From Sphingobacteriales bacterium (lineage in GTDB: Bacteria > Bacteroidota > Bacteroidia > Chitinophagales > Chitinophagaceae), in contig JAHEFC010000109.1 of NCBI GenBank assembly GCA_024640385.1, positions 1 through 10,684 of the forward strand: DNA of 10,684 nt, read 5' to 3'. A program made the translations under genes and the position numbers. Shown here in pieces: positions 5,859-10,684 of the stretch. The first letter of the stretch is position 1. Each line of letters begins with the position of its first letter. Below the pieces are notes generated by a model. That model saw nothing but the letters and a program-made list of their open reading frames with translations. It was not told the DNA's origin and searched no databases.

Positions 5859-8144
5859 TTACCTTTTAATCTGAACCCGTTTATCAATTAGATCGCCTTT
5901 TGAACTGACTCCTGTCATTCTGATTGTGTATGTTGAAGGTTGATCAGCGGCATAGAAACTGAACCTGGCTTTCCCGTTTTTATCTGTCATCAGTTCCCCC
6001 TTCCAGAATATGGTGGAGCGGTTATCTACGAATGAGTAGTCCCTTACCTGTGGTATTTCATATTTCGGCATAAAAAACTCCGGAACCAGGTGGTAACCCG
6101 GCGGATAAATATACCTTGGACCCTCTTTAGGTTTTGATTTATCCTCCCTCAATTCCGTATTGGTTTTGATAATGATCACACCGTTTGCCCCACGGGTACC
6201 ATACATGCCCGCTTCACCGCCTGCCAGTACTTCGATATAATCAACCAGGTGAGGCGGTATTGAATTGATGATATCCACCACGTTATTTGACCCGGCCGGC
6301 ACACCGTCGATAATGATCAATGGCTCAATGCCTGCCAGGCCAGTTGTCATACCCATGGTTCCACCCCGAATGGTAAGCTTGCCCTGCATCATGATCACAC
6401 CGGGGATCATCATGACGGCGTTGGCCGTGGTACCCAATTGCAATTTGTCCAATTGCTCGCCCGTGATCATCCGGCTGAACTTGTTCCGGTTTTCATCAGG
6501 CTTTTTATTATTCTTGCCCTTGACATCGCCAACGGCCAGGGCTTCAAGCTTTGTTTTGGTCAACCCGTTTAAAAAACTATCCGCCTGGTTGACCACATAG
6601 TTCCTGATATAGGCGGCGGTATCCGGGAAAAGAAAAGCTGGTCCGGTTTTAAAACCGAATTGCTCCGGTTCAGTGGTAATTGTAACGGCAGCCTTCCCTC
6701 CTTTTGCATCGGTTACCTGGATCATATAGGGCTTGCCATCGTAGAACTCAGGTGTATTGAAAAAATATCTTCCTTTCTCATCTGTAGTGTCCATCAACAA
6801 CAGGTTATCGGCAGTGGACACGAGACTTACAATATATCCGGATGCCGGCTGGCCTCCAGCCAAACTGACGGTTCCCAGTACCCGCATGATACTGTCGGTC
6901 ACCGGCAGGGCCCGGGCAGGAATATATTGTATAGGATCAATGATATCCAGCAGTTCATTTCTTTCCACGGGCCTTTCACCCGGATTATAACGATCATCCG
7001 TAACCGAAATACTAAGCAGGGCATTAACAGGCAGGCCATTGGCATCTTTCAGGTCTATATCCACGTTCACCGTTTCACGCGGCGCATAATTTTGTTTGTT
7101 GGGAAGAAGGCTTACCTGCAGATCGGTGCCGGATAAACTCACCTGCCTTGTACTTACAATTTCCTGGTTTTCGTTGAGCAGGTAGAACGTGGCTGCACCT
7201 GCCGGAAAATTCTTCAGGGGCACATTCACTTCGTATACACCTCGGCCTACGCTGGCAAATAATAATCTCGCACTTGAAATACCCACCAGGTAACTGACAG
7301 GTTTCAGGGGATAAAGCGAGTCGCCCTGGGCCACACGCAAACTGAGAGACGAAGGAGAACGTTTGGTGATACTGATCTGCCATCCGTTGTTGGGAGCAGC
7401 GGGAATATCAAATATTTTTTCGGACTTATCGGGCATAGTGATCACTGCCTGGTATTTCCTGTTCTTTGAAGGTGAAAAGCTGAAACTGCCGTAACCACCA
7501 GCATTGATCTTGAAAGTTTCCACAACCTCCTTTCTTTCGTCCCTCAGATACCCATAACCGGAAATCGGTTCGCCGTGCTGGTCAAAACAACGGTAAGCGA
7601 CCAGGTTGGGGAGCCCATTGATCAGGTTGCCACCTTCAGGAAAAAAAGCAATTCCGGGGAGCGGTTTGACGATTGGATAAACCGGCTGAGGATCTTTATT
7701 GGAAGAAGAAAAAATATAGACTGTTTTTTCCAGCGGCCTGCCTATGGCAGGAGAAACCAGCATTTCAGCCGAATACGCCCTTATTGTGTAAAGCCCTTCT
7801 TTCCATTGGGAAGATATCCTGATGCCTCCATCCCATTCGTGACTGGCACTATTGAGCATGGTCCTGGAAACTATACTGTCTTTTTCATTCAGCAGATCTA
7901 CATAGACCCGGGCGGAAGGGGCTGGTATTTTTGAAATAGCCCTGACCAGGTAGACGCGGAACCACATGGTTGAACCCAGGGGATAGCAGGCCTTGTCAGT
8001 ATGTATCAACATGTCAAGATTATCAGCCTGGCGAAGAGACAGCAGTATCTTTCCGGCAGCTTCATCCAGCCTGGCCTTATCGTCCTGCGCCCATCCCGGC
8101 AAAGCGTTTAAGAGCAAAAACAAACAGAGGGAAAATCTCATCAT
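5859..8144 (-). CDS. Secreted MG2/macroglobulin-like protein with TonB receptor plug domain
   Basis: The protein has 761 aa. A signal peptide (MMRFSLCLFLLLNALPGWAQ, cleavage after about residue 20) sends it to the periplasm. Residues about 45-145 resemble an MG2 (alpha-2-macroglobulin) domain (MLIHTDKACYPLGSTMWFRVYL ... EGLYTIRAYSAEML). Further beta-sandwich segments follow to about 390, including FFPEGGNLINGL and NKQNYAPRETVNVDIDLKDANG. A carboxypeptidase-regulatory-like segment lies at about 420-490 (GTVSLAGGQPASGYIV, DEKGRYFF). A TonB-dependent receptor plug follows at about 560-660, with LTIRGG, IIIDGVPAGSNNVVDIINSI, IEVLAGGEAGMYGTRGANGVIIIKT. The C-terminus ends with a macroglobulin-like strand pattern (FWKGELMTDKNGKARFSFYAAD). 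There is no TonB box and no beta-barrel, so it is not a transporter. The role is unknown; plug and MG2 fusions of this kind recur in Bacteroidota. It leads a minus-strand gene group with the ECF sigma cluster downstream. Confidence 0.88.
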   Translation of the reverse strand: MMRFSLCLFLLLNALPGWAQDDKARLDEAAGKILLSLRQADNLDMLIHTDKACYPLGSTMWFRVYLVRAISKIPAPSARVYVDLLNEKDSIVSRTMLNSASHEWDGGIRISSQWKEGLYTIRAYSAEMLVSPAIGRPLEKTVYIFSSSNKDPQPVYPIVKPLPGIAFFPEGGNLINGLPNLVAYRCFDQHGEPISGYGYLRDERKEVVETFKINAGGYGSFSFSPSKNRKYQAVITMPDKSEKIFDIPAAPNNGWQISITKRSPSSLSLRVAQGDSLYPLKPVSYLVGISSARLLFASVGRGVYEVNVPLKNFPAGAATFYLLNENQEIVSTRQVSLSGTDLQVSLLPNKQNYAPRETVNVDIDLKDANGLPVNALLSISVTDDRYNPGERPVERNELLDIIDPIQYIPARALPVTDSIMRVLGTVSLAGGQPASGYIVSLVSTADNLLLMDTTDEKGRYFFNTPEFYDGKPYMIQVTDAKGGKAAVTITTEPEQFGFKTGPAFLFPDTAAYIRNYVVNQADSFLNGLTKTKLEALAVGDVKGKNNKKPDENRNKFSRMITGEQLDKLQLGTTANAVMMIPGVIMMQGKLTIRGGTMGMTTGLAGIEPLIIIDGVPAGSNNVVDIINSIPPHLVDYIEVLAGGEAGMYGTRGANGVIIIKTNTELREDKSKPKEGPRYIYPPGYHLVPEFFMPKYEIPQVRDYSFVDNRSTIFWKGELMTDKNGKARFSFYAADQPSTYTIRMTGVSSKGDLIDKRVQIKR

Positions 8145-8177
8145 CTTATGATGCTTTTGGGGTTCTTATCCTTTGCC

Positions 8178-8207
8178 TTGCAGGAATTAAATTGAAACTT
8201 ATCTTTA
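8178..8207 (+). promoter_or_regulatory. Candidate promoter of the DHDPS-family gene
   Basis: TTG (8178-8180) lies 19 bp before TATCTTTA (8200-8207), a seven-of-eight match to the Bacteroidota -7 box TAnnTTTG. Both sit in the 89-bp divergent gap, and the ATG at 8234 follows about 27 bp later. The spacing fits known Bacteroidota promoters. It overlaps the oppositely directed candidate promoter at 8194-8224. Confidence 0.55.
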
Positions 8208-8224
8208 TCACCCTACATACCAAA
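8194..8224 (-). promoter_or_regulatory. Candidate promoter of the MG2/TonB-plug gene cluster
   Basis: On the minus strand TTTG (complement of 8221-8224) is followed after 19 bp by TAAGTTTC (complement of 8194-8201), a seven-of-eight match to TAnnTTTG. The start codon at 8144 is about 50 bp further on. The -7 box overlaps that of the plus-strand promoter by two bases. Confidence 0.5.
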
Positions 8225-8233
8225 ACTAACACA

Positions 8234-9142
8234 ATGAGATCTTTTGAATGGAAAGGCGTTTTCCCCGCACTACTCACACCTTTTACTGCTGATGACCAGC
8301 TGGACCTGGCCATGTTCGAAAAGAACCTGGAAGCCCAGCTCAGTGCAGGTGTTGAAGGGATCATACTGGGAGGCACACTTGGCGAAGCCAGCGTGCTTAC
8401 CACTGATGAAAAAGAAAAGCTCGTAAGATTCGCCATTGAAAAAACCAGGGGCCGTGTGCCGGTGGTATTGAATATTGCCGAGGGAGCAACCAGGGAAGCG
8501 TTGAACCAGGCATCACTGGCCGTTCAATGGGGAGCAGACGGCCTGATGCTGTTACCGCCGATGAGATACAAATCTGATCACAGGGAAACGGTGCAGTATT
8601 TCAAAACCATAGCAAAGCAGACCAACCTGCCGATCATGATCTATAACAACCCGGTAGACTACAAGATCGAAGTAACACTGGATATGTTCAGCGAACTGAT
8701 CCAGTGTGAAAATATCACGGCAATCAAAGAATCAACCCGGGATGTTACCAATGTCACCAGGCTGATCAACCGTTTTGGTACAAGACTAAAAATTCTATGC
8801 GGTGTGGATACCCTGGCCATGGAAGAACTTTGCCTGGGTGCGCATGGCTGGGTTGCGGGACTGGTGGATGCTTTCCCGGCAGAGACAGTGGCCATTTATA
8901 AACTGGTGAAGGCTGAGCGGTATGGAGAAGCGGCAGACATCTACCGTTGGTTCATGCCATTACTGGAACTGGATATCCATCCAAAGCTGGTGCAGTATAT
9001 CAAACTGGCTGCTGCTGCAACGGGGTTGGGAACCGAGTATGTTCGGGCACCAAGATTGACGCTGGAAGGGCAGGAAAGGGAGCAGGTGATGAAGATCATA
9101 CAGAAAGGATTGGCAAGCAGGCCTATTTTACCCAGGATATGA
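8234..9142 (+). CDS. DHDPS/NAL-family lyase, probably HPC deaminase or sugar-acid dehydratase
   Basis: The protein has 302 aa from the ATG at 8234 (MRSFEWKGVFPALLTPFTADD), the usual family start; the frame is open upstream to 7970 but that part lies inside the opposite-strand gene. It is a cytoplasmic (beta/alpha)8 barrel. Visible are the TPF strand, GGTLGEA (46-52) in place of the classical GTTGE, Tyr137 in YNNP, and the Schiff-base Lys165 in AIKES. The position of the DHDPS Tyr107 lies in PPMRYK, unlike lysine-pathway enzymes. Known non-DapA members include delta-1-pyrroline-4-hydroxy-2-carboxylate (HPC) deaminase and 2-keto-3-deoxy-sugar-acid dehydratases, both forming alpha-ketoglutarate semialdehyde. 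The next gene is an aldehyde dehydrogenase of the matching type, so I favour HPC deaminase in hydroxyproline catabolism, without certainty. It is preceded by an overlapping divergent promoter region and followed by tandem repeats. Confidence 0.9.
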   Translation: MRSFEWKGVFPALLTPFTADDQLDLAMFEKNLEAQLSAGVEGIILGGTLGEASVLTTDEKEKLVRFAIEKTRGRVPVVLNIAEGATREALNQASLAVQWGADGLMLLPPMRYKSDHRETVQYFKTIAKQTNLPIMIYNNPVDYKIEVTLDMFSELIQCENITAIKESTRDVTNVTRLINRFGTRLKILCGVDTLAMEELCLGAHGWVAGLVDAFPAETVAIYKLVKAERYGEAADIYRWFMPLLELDIHPKLVQYIKLAAAATGLGTEYVRAPRLTLEGQEREQVMKIIQKGLASRPILPRI

Positions 9143-9143
9143 G

Positions 9144-9268
9144 AACATTGAACCGGGTTGTTTTTGGGAACGTTGATCCGGGCTGTTTTTGAGAACGTTG
9201 ATCCGGGTTGTTTTAAGAACATCGATCCGGGTTGTTTTTGGGAACGTTGATCCGGGCTGTTTTTGCGC
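9144..9268. repeat. Five tandem copies of an approximately 25-bp unit
   Basis: Five imperfect copies start at 9144, 9169, 9194, 9218 and 9243. Each has the form AAC-(G/A)TTGATCCGGG-(T/C)TG-TTTTT-GGG, with unit 3 one base shorter and unit 4 carrying ATCGATCC. They fill almost the whole 139-bp gap between the lyase gene and the aldehyde dehydrogenase gene (spacer 9143-9281), leaving a short AT-rich leader with no recognisable ribosome binding site. AACGTT and GATC in each unit are palindromic, and each unit ends in GGG-pyrimidine-TG plus a T-run. No open frame here looks real. The repeat family is not recognised. Confidence 0.9.
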
Positions 9269-9281
9269 AAAAGAAAATAAT

Positions 9282-10684
9282 ATGAATAAAGATATATCAC
9301 AGGAAGGCATACACGAGATCATGGAAAGATCATGGACTGCTTTCATGCAATACCGGAATGTTGGCCTGCAGCAAAGAGCGGCGTTGATGAGATCGATCGC
9401 TTCAAAGCTTGAAAATTCAGGAGATGTGTTGATCGCAACAGCCATGAGAGAGACCAATCTTCCTGAAGCCAGGCTGAAGAATGAAAGAGGGAGAACCGTA
9501 TTTCAACTCAACAGTTATGCCGACGCCTGCGAACAAGGCCATTGGCTGGATGCCAGGATAGATTCGGCTATGCCTGACCGTAACCCACCAAGGCCGGATA
9601 TCAGGAAGATGAATATTGGCCTGGGGCCTGTTGTTGTATTCGGCTCTTCCAATTTCCCTTTTGCGTATTCCACAGCGGGGGGAGATACAGCAAGCGCATT
9701 GGCTGCCGGCTGCAGTGTGGTGGTCAAGGCACATCCTGCACATCCCGATACATCTCACCATGTGGCTTCCATCATTGCCACTGCCATACAGGAGGCAGGA
9801 TTGCCGGAAGATCTTTTTCTGCATGTACATGGCGTTTCATTTGACGTGGGCCGCGGCCTGGTGATGCATGATAAAACAAAAGCAGTGGGATTTACTGGAT
9901 CATATCTGGGTGGAAAACAATTGTACGATTGGGCCCAGCAAAGGGCTGAGCCTATTCCTGTTTTCTCTGAAATGGGAAGTGTCAACCCGGTTTTTCTTCT
10001 TCCACGCAAACTGAAGGAAGATATGGCGGCGTTAGCTGATCAATTGGCGGGATCCATTACGCTTGGTGTAGGGCAGTTTTGCACCAATCCGGGTTTGATC
10101 ATCGGCCTGGATAGCGAAGAACTGAATTTGTTTGTGCGAACATTATCGGCGCGGATCAATGGAACGAGTCCTGGTAAAATGTTGCATGCAGGGATCAGCA
10201 AGGCATATGCGGAAAAAAGAAAGCTGGCATTATCGCAGGCTGATGTGGAACTGACCGGGGTTGCGGGTGTGGAGCCGGGAGAAATGGAGGGGCAGCCTAC
10301 CATTGCCACGGCTTCCGGAGATGCTTTTCTGAATAATCCTGTGCTTCATAAAGAAGTATTTGGTCCTTACTCGCTGGTAGTTCGTTGCAGTGATGTCAAG
10401 CAGCTCAGACAAGTGGCAGAAGAACTGGAAGGCCAATTGACATGCAGCATGATGGGAACGGAAGCAGACATGATCGACAATCACGAACTGGCAGAGATCG
10501 TTAGTCTTAAATGCGGCAGAATGATCATGAACGGCATACCTACCGGTGTTGAAGTTTGCTGGAGCATGCAACATGGAGGTCCTTTCCCGGCAACTACTGA
10601 CAGCCGGTTCGGTTCAGTGGGTCCTGATGCGATCAGGCGTTTTGTGAGGCCTATATGTTTTCAGAATTTTCCGGACAGTTTATT
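9282..10684 (+). CDS. Alpha-ketoglutarate-semialdehyde-type aldehyde dehydrogenase, partial
   Basis: The frame starts at the ATG at 9282 and stays open to the right edge (467 complete codons), so the C-terminus is missing. The start was chosen as the first ATG after the repeat array. The ALDH fold shows GLGPVVVFGSSNFP (about 113-126) with conserved Asn124, VVVKAHP with Lys149 for the nucleotide, FTGS (204-207), the general base Glu230 in SEMGSVNPVF, and the nucleophile Cys267 in GQFCTNPGL. The FCTNPG and EMGSVNP motifs fit the group that includes NADP-dependent alpha-ketoglutaric semialdehyde dehydrogenases, which oxidise the semialdehyde to 2-oxoglutarate. Its location after a DHDPS-family lyase fits the last step of hydroxyproline or pentose/sugar-acid catabolism. 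Substrate and cofactor remain inferred. Confidence 0.9.
   Translation, partial: MNKDISQEGIHEIMERSWTAFMQYRNVGLQQRAALMRSIASKLENSGDVLIATAMRETNLPEARLKNERGRTVFQLNSYADACEQGHWLDARIDSAMPDRNPPRPDIRKMNIGLGPVVVFGSSNFPFAYSTAGGDTASALAAGCSVVVKAHPAHPDTSHHVASIIATAIQEAGLPEDLFLHVHGVSFDVGRGLVMHDKTKAVGFTGSYLGGKQLYDWAQQRAEPIPVFSEMGSVNPVFLLPRKLKEDMAALADQLAGSITLGVGQFCTNPGLIIGLDSEELNLFVRTLSARINGTSPGKMLHAGISKAYAEKRKLALSQADVELTGVAGVEPGEMEGQPTIATASGDAFLNNPVLHKEVFGPYSLVVRCSDVKQLRQVAEELEGQLTCSMMGTEADMIDNHELAEIVSLKCGRMIMNGIPTGVEVCWSMQHGGPFPATTDSRFGSVGPDAIRRFVRPICFQNFPDSL

Noticed and set aside
6265..7136. Plus-strand ORFs of 111 and 158 codons opposite the MG2/TonB-plug gene
   Set aside because: Antisense shadows of a gene with clear domains; no promoter, RBS or recognisable protein features.
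7970..8233. In-frame upstream extension of the DHDPS-family gene (88 extra codons)
   Set aside because: It overlaps the N-terminal part of the 761-aa gene on the other strand and the divergent promoter region; the family start MRSFEWKGVFPALLTPF begins at 8234.
9144..9268. CRISPR array
   Set aside because: Units are directly adjacent with no unique spacers, so this is a simple tandem repeat.
8941..9457. Minus-strand open frames through the tandem repeats, giving peptides such as KQPGSTFPKT repeated
   Set aside because: The repetitive peptide only reflects the DNA repeat; the frames continue antisense into two well-supported enzyme genes and have no credible start.

Overview
The window looks like a chromosomal segment from a member of the Bacteroidota, most likely Chitinophagaceae or a close relative. 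The grounds are the gene families (a DUF4382 lipoprotein, a macroglobulin-like protein carrying a lone TonB plug domain, a barrel-less cell-envelope gene linked to an ECF sigma factor, a two-domain universal stress protein), start regions with weak or no Shine-Dalgarno sequence, and TAnnTTTG-type -7 boxes. The taxonomic call is by family resemblance only. No phage, IS element, CRISPR array, tRNA or rRNA was seen.

Left part (1-2126), all on the minus strand: the N-terminal part of a small membrane protein with a CPFC motif that runs off the left edge, a strong terminator, a DUF4382/carboxypeptidase-regulatory lipoprotein, and a SIMPL-domain (DUF541) membrane-anchored protein.

Centre-left (2323-4419), plus strand: a 12-TM protein whose histidine placement resembles the catalytic subunit of haem-copper oxidases, followed 21 bp later by a tandem-domain universal stress protein. 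They are probably co-transcribed.

Centre (8144 to 4430), minus strand: four tightly packed genes encoding a 761-aa secreted MG2/TonB-plug protein, an ECF sigma factor, a 104-aa single-TM protein and a 146-aa single-TM Spy/CpxP/CnrX-like protein. The last two overlap by ATGA. The final three genes have the layout of an ECF sigma, membrane anti-sigma and periplasmic sensor module, comparable in architecture to CnrYXH.

Right part (8234-10684), plus strand: a DHDPS/NAL-family lyase, then an aldehyde dehydrogenase of the alpha-ketoglutarate-semialdehyde dehydrogenase type that runs off the right edge. Together these suggest catabolism of 4-hydroxyproline (or a sugar acid) to 2-oxoglutarate. The 139-bp gap between them holds five tandem copies of an approximately 25-bp unit. 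The 89-bp divergent gap to the left of the lyase gene holds two plausible, overlapping, oppositely directed Bacteroidota promoters.
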